Shown here: one piece after another, positions 9,930 through 21,700 of the stretch | Numbering within the stretch: the stretch's first letter is position 1 | Layout: every line of letters starts with the position of its first letter | Assembly: GCA_017311185.1 (NCBI GenBank) | Contig: JAESUZ010000352.1 | Coordinates: 603,899 to 667,898 of the forward strand | Reading direction: 5' to 3' | Source of the DNA: Proteles cristata cristata | Taxonomy: Eukaryota > Chordata > Mammalia > Carnivora > Hyaenidae | Length of the DNA stretch: 64,000 nucleotides | The notes under the pieces: generated by a model | Told to the model about the DNA's origin: nothing | Seen by the model: the letters and a program-made list of their open reading frames with translations, nothing else | Database searches by the model: none | Position numbers and translations under genes: made by a program

Positions 9930-11097
9930 AGTGTGGCTCCTAGTTGTGGCTCTGAGCAGCTTTGAAACCCCGCTGGGCGAAAACCCCGGCCCTCTCGAGA
10001 TCCCCAAACCCCTCTGGGAATTAGGCTCCCCACCACGAGCGGACTTCCACAGCTGCTGAAGCTCAAGGGAACTCCCTGTGGAAAGAAAACAGAAAGGAAT
10101 TTGACGGTTGTGAGGACCTCAAAATTACCTTCTTCATAAAGAGCCAAGAGGTGTATTCCCCCAATAACATCCACATGCCCCCTTACCCACAAGCCACACC
10201 GCCACACATATAAATCTTTGCTTTTAATTAAAAACACTGCTCTGCGAAAGCTGATTTAAAAAAAAGACCATAGCCCCCAATTACAAAATGAGGGCAGCGT
10301 CAGAGATCCTCCCATAGAAAAATTCTGTAGCTTTTATCACCACTTTTGTGTTTTGGAAACAGAGCAAAGGGTCAGGTCCCATCCCTTTCCACCTCCCTGA
10401 ATGGGCTTGCTAAAAAGTTGATTGACGTAGGACATTAGTAAATCTTTGACTAGTTAGCTTTATTTCAAGGGAACTCTTTACAGTGAGTAAACGGCATGAA
10501 TAATACCCTGGTATGAGATGAGGAAGACGATTTCCTGGTCTTGAGGTTGTTAACTGCACAGCCCTAGGAAGAAAGAAACTGTGACTTAATAGGGCAGGGT
10601 AGTTCCTTTCTAGGGCAACAATAGGAATCATTCAGCCTGTCAACAAATATTTTTTGAGGGTCAGACATAATGATAGCCTCAGAGAGTCCCAGCCCTCCAG
10701 CCAATCAGTCTGGGAGAGCCACAGAAAAGGACTAAGGGACTGGAGAAAAGAACTAAGATGAGGAAACTGGAGGGTCAGGGAAGGCCTTCCTGGGAAATGC
10801 ACGGAGGAGGGGGGGGCGGGGGGGACAGCGGGGGTGGTGGGTGTGTGAACTGGAGGTGAGGGAGGAGAGGCACAAATGTACCAAAGGGGTAGAAGTCATT
10901 TTTGCAAAGGATGGACAGCCAGGAAGAATGACCTTTAGTATGTATCTGTCGCTGAGGGATATCCTTCTGATTCTGCCAATATCTCTTCTCTCTCTTTCCT
11001 TTCCATTCCATTCCACTCATTGTGCTAGTTAAATACATCGTCACCTGAGTAATGTCAACATGTTATAGGGTTTTTTTGTTCATTTTGTTTTGTTTTT
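9930..11097. other. Unique 5' flank of RASA2, no gene seen
   Basis: No recognised mobile element or gene. Contains a very G-rich tract at 10807-10845 and short C/T-rich stretches. Any distal RASA2 promoter elements would be here, but none is identifiable by eye. Confidence 0.6.
10807..10845 (+). repeat. G-rich tract with quadruplex potential
   Basis: Several runs of three to eight G within about 40 bases (ggaggggggggcgggggg, then gcgggggtggtgggtgtg). Such runs can form G-quadruplexes. Whether this one does is untested. Confidence 0.6.
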
Positions 11098-11111
11098 AAA
11101 AAGGCATGAGC

Positions 11112-11337
11112 GGGGCTCCTGGGTGGCTCAGCCGGATGAGCGTCCGACTTTGGCTCAGGTCATGATTTCACTGTTCCTGGGTTCCAGCCCCGCGTCAGGC
11201 TCTGTGCTGACAGCTCAGAGCCTGGAGCCTGTTTCAGACTCTGTGTCTCCTTCTCTCTCTGACCCTCCCCTGCTCACGTTGTCTCTCTCTCTCTCTCTCT
11301 CTCTCAGAAATAAATAAAAACATTAAAAATTGAAAAA
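11112..11337 (+). mobile_element. CAN-SINE
   Basis: gggctcctgggtggctcag head, long CT repeat and A tail. Target-site duplication aaaaaggcatgagc (11098-11111) and aaaaaggcgtgagc (11338-11351), one mismatch. Confidence 0.95.
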
Positions 11338-11351
11338 AAAAAGGCGTGAGC

Positions 11352-11580
11352 TTATGGGGCAGACAGTCTTGGGTTGAAGCCTAGTTCTACCACTTTTACA
11401 TGTGTGACATTGAGCAAATTACTCAACCTTTCTGAGCCTGTTTTTAACGGTAAAATGGGAATGCTCCACTTATTCTTCCTTCTTCAAAGGGTTACTGTCA
11501 GGATTAAATAATTATTAAGAGTATGTGTGTGAAGCATCTAGTGGAATTCTGGGCACGTAGTAGGATTAACTCAGTAAATG
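11352..11580 (+). mobile_element. MIR
   Basis: Well-preserved MIR: gacattgagcaaattactca, cctttctgagcctgttttta, ggtaaaatggga, ttactgtcaggattaaat and an end reading gggcacgtagtaggattaac. The preceding CAN-SINE inserted close to its left end. Confidence 0.85.
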
Positions 11581-11584
11581 TTGC

Positions 11585-12090
11585 CTCATGCTCTTGACTG
11601 GAACTCTTATAATAGATCTTCCATCTCTCTCATTCCTCCTACACATACCACTTAAATTAATCTTCCTGAAGCATAAATTGGAGTTTGTCACTTGGGCTGC
11701 TCAAAAAAACATCAATGGCTTCATTCATCCCTTCAGCCAGCAAGCAAGCTACACTACAGGTCACAAAGAGTGCTATAAACAGCTAGAAAATAAAGTTCAG
11801 ATTTCTCAGGCAGTTATTCAGGGGTGAAGTTGGACCCAGCCTACCTAACTCCCCTAACTCCTTGTATCTCTGGCCACACTGAGCCACTTTTCCCACCAGC
11901 CTTTTAGGAGTGACCCTCCTCAAGCCTTTCCAAATGCTGCCTCATTCATCTGTCTCTCTCTCAGACAGAGGCTCTTGAAGGTTTTCTGCATAGCAGTATA
12001 TATCTGTGTACTTGTATATCTTCTTCTTCTAGAATTGTTTCTAACTCCCTTAATCAATATCTGTTGAATGAATGAATTGAATCATATTAG
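11585..12090 (+). mobile_element. L2 LINE 3' end
   Basis: Matches the L2 3' region: aatggcttcattcatccctt, a segment with ggacccagcctaccta, cagaggctcttgaaggtttt, and the terminal tgttgaatgaatgaatt motif. All frames are broken. Confidence 0.75.
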
Positions 12091-12272
12091 TTCACTTATT
12101 TTCTCCACTCTGCAGACTTTAAGCTTTTCTGTTTTGAAAATTCTGTTTTCTATTTATTATTCATTATCATCCTACCTGTCCAAATGATTAAAACAGGAAT
12201 GGGAAACTTTAACAGGAGCCTAGAAAGCTAGCGTTTAAAGGTTTGTTCCTTTCTTTAAAATATCAATATCTG

Positions 12273-12502
12273 GGGCACCTGGGTGGCTTAGTCGGTTAAG
12301 CGTCCGACTTTCGCTTAGGTCATGATCTCGGGGTTCATGGGTTCGAGCCCTGCGTCGGGCTCTGTGCTGACTGCCAGCTCAGAGCCTGGAGCCTGTTTCA
12401 GTCTGTGACTCCCTCTCTCTCTGACCCTCCCCTGCTCACGCTGTCTCTCTCTCTCTCTCTCTCTCTCCTAGAACTAAAAAAAAAAAACATTTAATAAAAA
12501 AA
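12273..12502 (+). mobile_element. CAN-SINE, young subfamily
   Basis: gggcacctgggtggcttag head, gactgccagctcagag middle and cctagaactaaa tail. 11-bp duplication atcaatatctg (12262-12272 and 12503-12513). Confidence 0.93.
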
Positions 12503-12846
12503 ATCAATATCTGAAAAAAGTAAAGTAAAATCTCCATATCTGTACCAGATTCTCCTCATTTCCCTGCTTTTACACTAGTGTAACTCCATGTCCATAACTT
12601 TATTATTAAATTGTTACTAAAGGTATGAAAAACAATTTTACATGAAGTGAAACTCCATTTTTTTCCTCCAGTCTTCCTGCTGTAGATTTCAGAATTATCA
12701 TACTGTTTCACTAAAACCCAGAAACTCCACTTTTCCTCCATCTGAAATCATTCCTAATTATTCTGAGTAAACATTTGAGAACATTAACATTCTTTTACTG
12801 ATACTGGCCTGCTTTGCAAAAATCTTTAGCAGAGTCAGTTTTCCTT

Positions 12847-13096
12847 TTTTTTTTTTTTTTGGCCACTTTATTTTTTTATTTTTATTTTTTATGTTTATCA
12901 TTTATTTTTTGAGAGAGAGAAAGAGGTAGAGTACGAGTGGGGAGGGGCAGAGAGAAAAGGAGACACAGAATCTGAAGCAGGCTCCAGGTACTGAGCCATC
13001 GGCACAGAGCCTGATGCAGGGATTGAACCCACGAATGGTGAGATCATGACCCAAGCCAAAGTTGTATGCTTAATTAACTGAGCCATCTAGGTGCCC
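12847..13096 (-). mobile_element. CAN-SINE
   Basis: Reverse element with a long T-rich start and an end reading gagccatctaggtgccc. Flanked by tcagttttcctt (12835-12846) and tcagtgtttcctt (13097-13109). Confidence 0.88.
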
Positions 13097-13109
13097 TCAG
13101 TGTTTCCTT

Positions 13110-15650
13110 AATGTAAAATATTTGCGAAATAAATTTTGTAAAGACTAATAAGATTTATTCACAGTGCAATTACAAGAAGGCCGTCCCATTTCCCTCTCTT
13201 TATTGCCCATACATTGTGTTTTAAATTCATCTAGAGTTCCTCTCATTTCTTCATGATGTTTTGTAACTGGAACAATATTGCATCATACACAAACTTGCAC
13301 TTCACTTCCTTCCTCAAATTATTAATGAATGTGTTTAAAGGCCATCACTCCTACCTCTACCCCCTTCATTCTGATGAGCAACCATTCACTGCTATGTCTT
13401 TTCCTATTTCTTCACCAGCTTTTAACCCATTCAGTCATTTTCACCCATAAATTGGCTTGCTTCATGGCGGCTGAGGTAGGAAAACTTCATTGCTTCTTAA
13501 TAAGAATATGTCCCGGAACTAGAAACTAATTTCAGAACTTGTCAGTTACACAGCATTGTTTTGAATCAGCGCCCACCAACCTATCACATGGCAATCTGAG
13601 GGTTACCTCCTGGTCCTAAGTTATTAATTACCTTCTTTCTGGTGAGTTGGGGAAAAAAAAATGTGCTTGCTTTTAAATATTTAAATGTAATCATTCTCAT
13701 AGGTCTGTACACTCATTAGGCCTAACTGTTTCCGATGCACTGGTGGGAAGGCAAGATCTTTTGATCATTCATGACTTGATTTCCTCACTCCTCTCATTAG
13801 AGTGCTGTTTGTATATTAAGCATTACGCACTCAGTTGCACTGTGCCAGCAGCCTCTAAATCCAATCAGAACTTTAAAAAAAAGAAAAAAAAAAAGAAAGT
13901 TGGACAAGTGGAAGGTGAGGCAAGAACTTAAATATTCAGGGTCTTTTGCAAAATATTTAAAATATACCTTTAACATTTTATCTTAAGCCAAACAGGGCTA
14001 TAACAAGGGTATGTCCAAAAATATGGACAAAGCTTTATCCTAAAGCTTCCAGCTCCTGCATTAAAAATATCTTCACATTTGCTCAGCTCCTGGAGGACAG
14101 TGAAGGCCTGAATTTTGGAGCATGGGACAGTCTATGCCTTTAGGACAATCTGACTCCAGACTCTCAGCCTCCCTCCTTTTGAACTTGGCATATCCATACG
14201 ACCTCCACCTCATTTCTCGTGTCAATTTAGACTGATCAATCAGAGGGTCTGAGAACTTGGAAGAGTTGGGCCATCACATACTAGTTTCATCTGCTACTCT
14301 GTACTTGAGAAATTTCTATATTTGTCTGGGCAGATTTGTCATTTCACTGTGGACCCTGGAGACATGTTCCACAGGGTTGGTAAGAATCAAGCTAGAGGAC
14401 CTGAGGTCATGGCATAGCTGATTTTCATGCTCTGAAGATGTGGTTACAGACTCCCATGACTAAGAACGCTCTCTCATACCTGACTGGTATACAGTGGTCA
14501 GTGAAGCAGGATGGGGCTGGACACCCATCTGGCTGTACTAATGGCAAGCTGGAGACCGATGTCACTGTTCAGTCTCCTCCCCAGTGCCATGGGAGCCCAC
14601 TGGGGTGGTGTTTGGGTACATGATCTTTTTGTATTCTAAACTCTGAGGAAGAAGAAAGGAAATTAGAAGGAACTAGAAAGTAGCCAGCTATAGAGCTGGT
14701 CCAAAGCCCCCTTCCTGAATCAAACCTCAGGGTGGGGAAACATCAGTGAAAAGAGAGACACAACAATGCAAGCCCAAGGGGACTTCTTGGAAAAGTATCT
14801 CCACCCTCTGACAAAACCCATGTGCCAGCCTCTTCATGTGGGTTGATATTGTTGTTTATGGTAGGTTTTACTGTTGTTATTCCTATTCTATAGATTCCTG
14901 TTTTCTGAGATCAGAAAGGTAAAAGACTTCTGCAGGTCAGCCAGCTAGTAAACAGGACATTTGGGATTTGAACTGATGTAGTCTGGTCCAAAAGTCCAGT
15001 AAGACTTTTCTGCCCTCTTCGTGTTTCAGGCCAGAGTGGGGAGATGATAAAACTGGCCCACAGAATGGGTCTCCCAGACTCTTGCAGATGCTGCAAGGGG
15101 GTCTGATCTCTCATATCAGGATGCGAGGAGACACCTATAGTACTGTCCTGTCCCACCGGGGAAGTGAGAAGGGAGAGGTTAACCTTGCACAAGAAAGAAA
15201 TGAGCCTTAAAGGGGACTGGCTGGAGAAGGTTTTCAGCTCTTGGAAGGGAGTGGTCTAGAGACCCTCTCTCGTTTCCTGAAGGGAGGATAGTCTAGGAAC
15301 AAGCAGTACAAGCAATGATAAGTTGATAAGGCAGGAACCCTGAGCCTGGAACAGAAGGGCATCATACCTGCAGACAGCAGGGGAAGGATGCTCCCTCCAG
15401 GAGGGCTCTGGGTCCAGGGGACTCTCAGCCCCAGGGCTCATGAAGCCTCAGAAGCTGAATGATGAGCTGTTCTTGGGGAAAGAAGAGCGATGGCTGGGCT
15501 AGTAGATGTCTCCCTGGCAGGCAGGTGAGGCCTGCAAAGGCACCAGGGAGGGAAAGTGAAGGTTAGGTGGCCTGAGCTGAGAAGGAAAATTTGCCAAGAG
15601 TTTACACTCCAAGAATGGAGGAGGAATGCTAACGCGTATTCAACAAAAAA
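13110..15650. other. Intergenic, largely unique sequence
   Basis: About 2.5 kb without CAN-SINEs. The only recognised element is a MIR-like segment near 14890-14960. Short open frames (up to 93 codons) lack recognisable domains. Confidence 0.6.
14890..14965 (+). mobile_element. MIR relic
   Basis: gatcagaaaggtaaaagac, then caggtcagccagctagtaa and gggatttgaactgatgtagt, matches the MIR core and 3' part. Confidence 0.6.
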
Positions 15651-15662
15651 AATACACTGAAT

Positions 15663-15865
15663 TCTGGGATGCCTGGATGGCAGTTAAGTGTCTGACTCTT
15701 GGTTTTGGCTCAGGTCATGACCTCACTGTTTGTGAGATCAAGTGCCACACAGCTGGCTCTGTGCTGATAGCACGGGGCCTGCCTAGGATTCTCTCTCTTC
15801 CTCTCTTTCTCTGCCCCTCTCCTGTTCTCTATCTCTCTCAAAATAAATAAATAAACAAAAAAAAG
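15663..15865 (+). mobile_element. CAN-SINE
   Basis: gggatgcctggatggcag head with a short internal deletion, AAATAAATAAA tail. Target-site duplication tacactgaat (15653-15662 and 15866-15875). Confidence 0.93.
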
Positions 15866-15932
15866 TACACTGAATCCCAATAATCACAAGTACCTACACC
15901 TGATTTGTAAGGTCCAAAAATGTATTCTTTTA

Positions 15933-16045
15933 TTTTTTTAAGTTTTATTTATTTAAGTAATCTTTACACCCAACATGGAGCTTGAACTCATGACCCCAAG
16001 ATCAAGAGTCACATGCTCCTCTGACTGAGCCATCCAGGCAACCCC
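15933..16045 (-). mobile_element. Short CAN-SINE type (no CT-rich middle)
   Basis: Short variant with taagtaatctttacaccca and gactgagccatccaggcaac. Target-site duplication caaaaatgtattctttta (15915-15932), repeated at 16046-16062 with one base missing. Confidence 0.9.
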
Positions 16046-16267
16046 CAAAATGTATTCTTTTAAAATGTAATTTTAGGCTATATACACCCTTTACCTAAGT
16101 CTCCAAATGTTAACATTTAAAAATATTTCACTTTGCCATCCTCTCTCTCTCTCTCTCTGTCTTTGAGAAGCAAATTAAGAATTGAGCATACGTGGCCCCT
16201 TTACTCCTAAATAATTCAGTGTGCATTTCCTCAAAAAAGAGTTCTTTATAAGAACTAGTGTAATTAT

Positions 16268-16483
16268 TGGGGCACCTGGGTGGCTCAGTCGGTTAAGCGT
16301 CTGACTTTGGCTCAGGTCATGATCTCACAGTTCGTGGGTTCGAGCCTGGCATCAGGCTCTGTGCTGACAGCTCGGAGCCTGGAGTTGTTTCAGATTCTGT
16401 GTCTTCCCTCTCTCTCTGCTCTCCTCTGCTCACACTGTCTCTCTCTCTCTCTCTCAGAAATAAATGAAATCTTAAAAAAAAAA
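16268..16483 (+). mobile_element. CAN-SINE
   Basis: ggcacctgggtggctcagtc head. 18-bp duplication aagaactagtgtaattat (16250-16267) and aagaactagtataattat (16484-16501), one mismatch. Confidence 0.95.
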
Positions 16484-16989
16484 AAGAACTAGTATAATTA
16501 TCAAACTTAGGAAATTAACATTGAAGCAATATGTTAGCTAATCTATATCCTTTTATTCAAATTTCACCAATTGTCCCAATAATGATCTTTATTGCACTCA
16601 GCATCCATGCCTTTACTCTCCTTTTCAGCTGGAACAGCTCTTCAGTTTTTCCTAGTCTTTCACAAGCTTATTATTTTTGAACTGTGCAGGCTCGTTACAT
16701 TGCAGAATGTTCCTCAGTTTGTATTATGTACTTTGGGCAGGACTAACTACATAAGCAATGCTCAGTTCTTTTCAGTACATCTTTATCAGGAAGCTCGTGT
16801 GACCGTCTATCTCATTACTGGTGATATTAATTTTGATTCCTTGGTTAGCATGGTATCTGCCAGATTTGTCCTCTGTAAAGTCACGGTGTTCCCACATCAT
16901 TAATAAGTATCTTGTGGGGTGATACTTGAGATTTTTAAAAGCGAACTGACTTTTCTCCCCGCGTGTGCTCCTCCCTCCATATTGTACCT

Positions 16990-17310
16990 GGATGAGCTGC
17001 AATTTCACCTACTCCCCAGCAACTGCCCAAGTGAGACTGGGGAGTCATTACTCTTTCGTCTTCCTTGTCTTTCATGTTCAGTAACTAAATCCTGTAGACT
17101 CTGGCCATTTAATGTCTTTCAAATGGATCTTCTTCCCTATTTCCACTGCCACTCTTAGCTTCTTAGCACCCTTCCCTCACATTGCTAAGAGACACCTAAG
17201 TAGGCTGTCTACTTCCTGTCTATTCCTCTCCCCCCCACTCTCTGTTTTGCCACTGGAGTTGTCTTTCAAGAATGCAAATCAGCATTTTCTTACCTAAAAA
17301 CCTTTAATGA
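16990..17310 (+). mobile_element. Possible L2 fragment
   Basis: C/T-rich coding-like text (tttcacctactccccagc, cctatttccactgccactct, accctteccctcac-like run) resembles part of L2 ORF2 but is strongly diverged. The call rests on general similarity only. Confidence 0.35.
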
Positions 17311-17369
17311 AGAAGTTGCAAAGTGGAGGTTTCCTGGCACTGATGAGGACCACATGACACATGTGCTAC

Positions 17370-17965
17370 AATTCTGTGGGTAGCCTGAGCTGCTATAATA
17401 ACAAATACCAAAGACTGGGTGGCTTAAATTTAGTTTCTCACAGCTCTGGAGGCTAGAAGTCCAAGATCAAGGTTCTGGTCGATTCAGTTTCTGGTCAGAG
17501 CTCTCTTCCTGGCTTTCAGATGGTTATTCTTGCTATGTCCTCACATGACCTTTCTTTGATGTGTTCACGTGGAGAGAGAGATGAACTCTCTGGTATTTCT
17601 TTTTTTTTTTAATGCCTTTTTAAATTTTTTTTTTAAATTTTATATTTGAGAGAGACAGAGACACAGCGCAAGCCGGGGAGGGGCATAGAGATGGAGACAG
17701 AATCTGAAGCAGGCTCCAGGCTCCCAGCTGTCAGCACAGAGCCCTAAGTGGGGCTTGAACTCATGAGCAGTGAGATCATCACCTGAGCTGAAGTCAGACG
17801 TTCAACCAACTGAGCCACCTAGATGCCCCTCTGGTATTTCTTCTTATAAAGACACTATAATGATCAGGGCCCCTCTCTTATAATCTCATTTAACCTTAAT
17901 TATTTCCTTTAAGGCCCTGTCTTCAAGTATAGCCATATTGGGGAGTTTAGGGCTTTAACATAAGA
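17370..17965 (-). mobile_element. MaLR-like LTR (MLT1/MST type), split by a SINE
   Basis: gctgctataataacaaatac, agactgggtggcttaaattt, cacagctctggaggctagaa and gtccaagatcaaggttctgg are the antisense landmarks of ERVL-MaLR LTRs. The second half resumes at about 17843 with cttataaagacactataatg. It is a solitary LTR without internal viral genes. Exact subfamily not assigned. Confidence 0.7.
17602..17828 (-). mobile_element. CAN-SINE inside the MaLR LTR
   Basis: Perfect 14-bp target-site duplication ctctggtatttctt (17588-17601 and 17829-17842). Ends gagccacctagatgccc. Confidence 0.95.
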
Positions 17966-17979
17966 ATGAGAGGGACACA

Positions 17980-18215
17980 GGGGCACCTGGGTGGCTCAGT
18001 TGGTTAAGTGTCTGACATCGGCTCAGGTCATGATCTCACAGTTCTTGAGCTTGAGCCCTGCATTGAGCTCTGTGCTCACAGCTGGAACCTGGAACCTGCT
18101 TTGGATTCTGTGTCTCCCTCTCTCTCTGTCTATTTCCCACTCATGCGTGCGCATGCGTGCGGACACACACACATTCTCTCTCTCCTTCTGTCAAAAATAA
18201 ATAAACTTAAAAAAA
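17980..18215 (+). mobile_element. CAN-SINE
   Basis: ggggcacctgggtggctcag head, a CATGCGTG/ACAC variation in the middle and AAATAAATAAAC tail. Partial flanking repeat aagaatgagaggg and aagaatgggcggg. Confidence 0.88.
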
Positions 18216-18664
18216 AAGAATGGGCGGGGCATGTTCAGTCTAGAATAAGCTCCCATACCTCCCTTTCTCATACCCATGGCACACGCTGCCGATCAATCAC
18301 AGCACTCTTTCCTACTGAATTTGAATGAGCCTCAGAACATTGTGTCCATTTTTCTCAAGGTCAAAGTCTCTCTGGAAACTAGGATGCATACATTTGACAC
18401 AGTTTCCCCCAGGGAGCTACAGCCATAAGAGACTTAAATTCAGAGGAGAGAAATAGAAGGAAGAAGACATTGCTGGTGAAGGTGGCAAGGCATAGCAGAA
18501 AGACCTCAGGTGGTAAAGGTAGAGGCCCCAGCCACCATCTCCTGCGTAATGCAGTACCTGTGCACACTGACCCAATGTGTAACTTGGATGTTGTTCTTGG
18601 ACAAAAAAAGCCAGTTCAAACTTGACTCTTTGACCCTCCAAGAGATTCTTAGTTACCTACTACC

Positions 18665-18871
18665 ATTTTTTAAAGTTTATTTATTTATTTTGAGAGAGAG
18701 TGAGCATAAGTAGAGGAGGGACAGAAAGAGAAGGCGAGAGAGAGAATCCCAAGCAGGCTCCACACTGTCAGTGCAGAAACCAATGTGGAGCTTGAACTCA
18801 CGAACCCGTGAGATCATGACCTGCGCTGAAATACAGTTGAACGCTTAACTGACCGAGCCACCCAGCTGCCC
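18665..18871 (-). mobile_element. CAN-SINE
   Basis: TTTATTTATTTATTTTGAG start, GA-rich body, ends gagccacccagctgccc. No clear target-site duplication. Confidence 0.85.
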
Positions 18872-19192
18872 TCAGCTACTCAGTACCTTTAACGCATTTC
18901 TTTCCTGCTTAAACCAGCTAGGATGCGTTCTGTCACAGATGCAACAGATACATTCCTCCACTTTATGGGCTAATATGCTGAACTTTATGCAGTTTCTTCA
19001 ATGTGCCAGGTGGTTCATTGCAGATCTGCTTTACTCCAACTTCTCCTTTTGTCTAAGGTTCCCGCCTCCACTCTCTCCCCCATCATACCAGTTAGGGGGC
19101 TTTGGGCTGCAAGTAACAAAAAAATACTGTCAGAAAATGACTTAAACAACTACAGTTTATTTTGTAAATTAAAAAAGACGTCCTTATGGGTG

Positions 19193-19550
19193 TTAAAAAT
19201 TAAACATAGAATTACTACATGATCCAGCAATCCCCTTCTGGATATACACCCAAAAGAATTGAAGGCGGTGTCCTGAAGAGATTTGTATGCGCGGGTTCAT
19301 AGCAGCATTATTCACAACAGTCAAAATGTGGAACAAACCCAAATGTCTATTACAGATGAGTGGATAAGTAAAATATGGTATATCCACATAATGGAATATT
19401 ATTCAGCTTTACAAAGAAGGTAATCCTGACATGATACATTGTAGCTGAACTCTGATGATACTATGCTAAGTGAAATAAGCCAGTCACAAAATGACAAATA
19501 CCATATGATTTTATAAAGTGCCTAGAGAGTCTAAGATTCTCACAGACTGG
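19193..19550 (+). mobile_element. L1 3' fragment, sense
   Basis: ctacatgatccagcaatccc, ggatatacacccaaaagaat, a segment with catagcagcattattcac and ggtatatccacataatggaa are the end of L1 ORF2 and the start of the 3' UTR. No intact frame. Confidence 0.8.
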
Positions 19551-19584
19551 ACAACATTTTATTTGTCTTTGACTCTGTAGTGCA

Positions 19585-19685
19585 CGTAAAACACAGAAGA
19601 ACATAGAAGGTACTTACTAAATGTTTGATGAATGATGAATGAATGGATGAAATGAATGAGTGAATGAGCAAATGAATGAGAGATG
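19585..19685 (+). repeat. L2-like tail with degenerate (GAAT)n
   Basis: A segment reading aaggtacttactaaatgttt followed by repeated gaatgaatgg/aatgaatgag units. L2 elements end this way, so it may be an L2 tail followed by simple-repeat expansion. Confidence 0.5.
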
Positions 19686-19689
19686 GCCT

Positions 19690-21460
19690 ATTCAGAAAAG
19701 CTGCTAATAAATGAGCTAAGAATTCTGAATCTAAAACCCACAAGGGAAACCAGAATAGACCACATAACCATACTGGGCTGAGCCTGGGCTTTGTAGAATA
19801 CTTAGCTGCAGAGAAAAGGCAACGTCTCAAAAGTCAGATGAGGAAGGAGAAAGGGAAGGAGGCAGGGTGCGGGGGGTGTGCAATCCTCCCCCTGAGTTGG
19901 GGCTGTATATGCAACAAGCAGCTCATTTTGGGCAGAGAAAGCCAAGAGAGCAGAAGTTCATAGGTCGAGAACTATTGTCTAGTAGAGGGCTAGATAGAAA
20001 CCTCTTCAATTTTCTTTCAAGTTGTAGGTGCAACAAAACTTTGATTTCAAAGTTGCAAGTTGTTTTCATTTTTGCTATTGTGATCTAATTTCCAGGCAGC
20101 CAGATCAGCCTGTAGCTACACATGAGGTCCTATTTACATCACTAACTCAAAGTTCTGGTCTTGCCTCCATCTTCCACTTGCCCAAATAATCCAACCTCTC
20201 CCCAGTTACTTATTTCCAAGAGTGCCCAAGGGATCAGTTAGACTCACCATTGGTAGAGTGGGGGGGTTCTGGGTTTGTTATGTCTTTCCTTTCTTGCTCT
20301 AGCTTCCCTTTGTCACTGTGTCTACCCAGGAAGTAGCTTGAGGGACTTTCGCCACTTTATGGTGCCTGCTGTGAAAATGTTGAGGTCCAAGGCAAGAACA
20401 GTGTCCTTCAGGGCTCACAAAATGTTTCAAGTGGTCAGCAAATCTGGTAAGAACGGCCACCTCTCCAGCTAGGCCCCAGAGTAGCACTGCTTGGGCTCAG
20501 AATCTCTCATTAAATCAATTCTTAGCCCTAGTTCTCATCTCTTTCCTTTGGGCCTCCACCTAGTCTAAGATGCCAGGTTAGAAACAGGAGACTTTCAACA
20601 GATACTCTCCATTTCCTTCTCCTTTGCTGCCTCCACTATGGAGGTCAGTAAAGCTAAGTACTGGCCACCCTTTAGGGTTAGGGTTGGTTTTATGACCCAA
20701 TGAGACATGAGAGGGAGTCCTCTTTGTGCTTCCAGAGCAGTTTTATTTTTCTTGGTGGAAGAATAGATGAGCCTGTTGTCACACCTTCTCCCTGCGCCTC
20801 CCCCCCGCCTTCTTTCATTGAACATGGATACAATACCTAGAAATGCAACAGCTGTCTTGTGATAATGACAAAAAGACCAAGTGAATTCTGTCCCTGAAAT
20901 CTTTGAGTCTCTGCACCCCCTTTGAATTTCATTCCTCCAGGCTCCTGGTGAGAGAGAGAGAGAAAAAAAAAAATAGATGCATATTTGTTTATGGTACCAA
21001 TTGTCATTTAGTGAAGCCCAAAGCACGATCCTAGCTGTTACAAGTTTGACTTCTGCACGTTATGTGATGACGCTATCTCTTATAGTCAAAGTTGTTCATT
21101 CGTAAGTCATCTGATGGACACCGCTCACTGCTTGGTGGCCCTGCACGCCATTTGTTGCTACTGGGGGAAGGAGTCAGGTCTCCATCAAAGTGGTGGGGGT
21201 ATCTAAAGGCAGTTATTTAGGTGGCATTTTTGCTAGGATCAGGCCTGGTGGCAATCTCCCTCTGGCACTGTGTCCTGTCTCTTGAGTTCTTGATATGGCC
21301 CTACCGAAAAATGTAGTGCTTAAGGACAGCCCAGCTCTGTATTCCAACCCTCACAGTGTGGACCCCAGTGGAAAGGCAGATACCTGAATTATCCTCCCAA
21401 GGTCAAAGGTGTTGACAGCCTTCTCCTAGGCCACTGCTTCTCATCTTCAATTTAAAATTG
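19690..21460. other. Intergenic, no gene or recognised element
   Basis: About 1.8 kb of mostly unique sequence. A short G/A-rich run is at 19845-19880. Open frames up to 143 codons show no domain or composition that supports a gene. Confidence 0.6.
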
Positions 21461-21470
21461 ACTGAGATCA

Positions 21471-21700
21471 GGAGCGCCTGGGTATCTCATTGGGTTAAGC
21501 GTCTGACTTGGGCTCAGGTCATGATCTCATGGTTCATGACTTCGAGCCCTATGTCAGGCTCTGTGCTGACAGCTCAGACCCTGGAAACTGCTTCAGATTC
21601 TTTGTCTCCCTCTCTCTCTGCCCCTCCCCTACTTGTTCTCTGTATTTCTCTCTCTCTCTCTCTCTCAAAAATAAATAAACGTAAAAAAAAAAATAAAATA
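21471..21700 (+). mobile_element. CAN-SINE
   Basis: ggagcgcctgggtatctcat head, AAATAAATAAACG tail. Target-site duplication gagatcag(g/a)a beginning at 21464 and 21701. Confidence 0.9.

Larger units (their letters stand above)
15880..16945 (-). mobile_element. Old L1 fragment, antisense, split by two SINEs
   Basis: Antisense L1 sequence is recognisable by a run near 16880-16920 (attaataagtatcttgtggg), tccaaatgttaacatttaaa and tggtatctgccagatttgtc. CAN-SINEs interrupt it at 15933-16045 and 16268-16483. Confidence 0.6.

Noticed and set aside
9646..9930. N-terminal extension of the RASA2 frame (95 codons upstream of the chosen ATG)
   Set aside because: The upstream residues are GC-driven filler that crosses the GC-box promoter. 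The chosen ATG has a strong context and gives the known RASA2 start.
8704..10059. 451-codon plus-strand open frame over the CpG island, with other long frames on both strands
   Set aside because: Pro/Ala/Arg/Ser-rich low-complexity product in extremely GC-rich DNA where stop codons are rare. It runs antisense through the RASA2 exon and promoter and has no domain.
20675..20690. gggttagggttgg, telomere-like
   Set aside because: Barely two units, not enough for an interstitial telomeric repeat.
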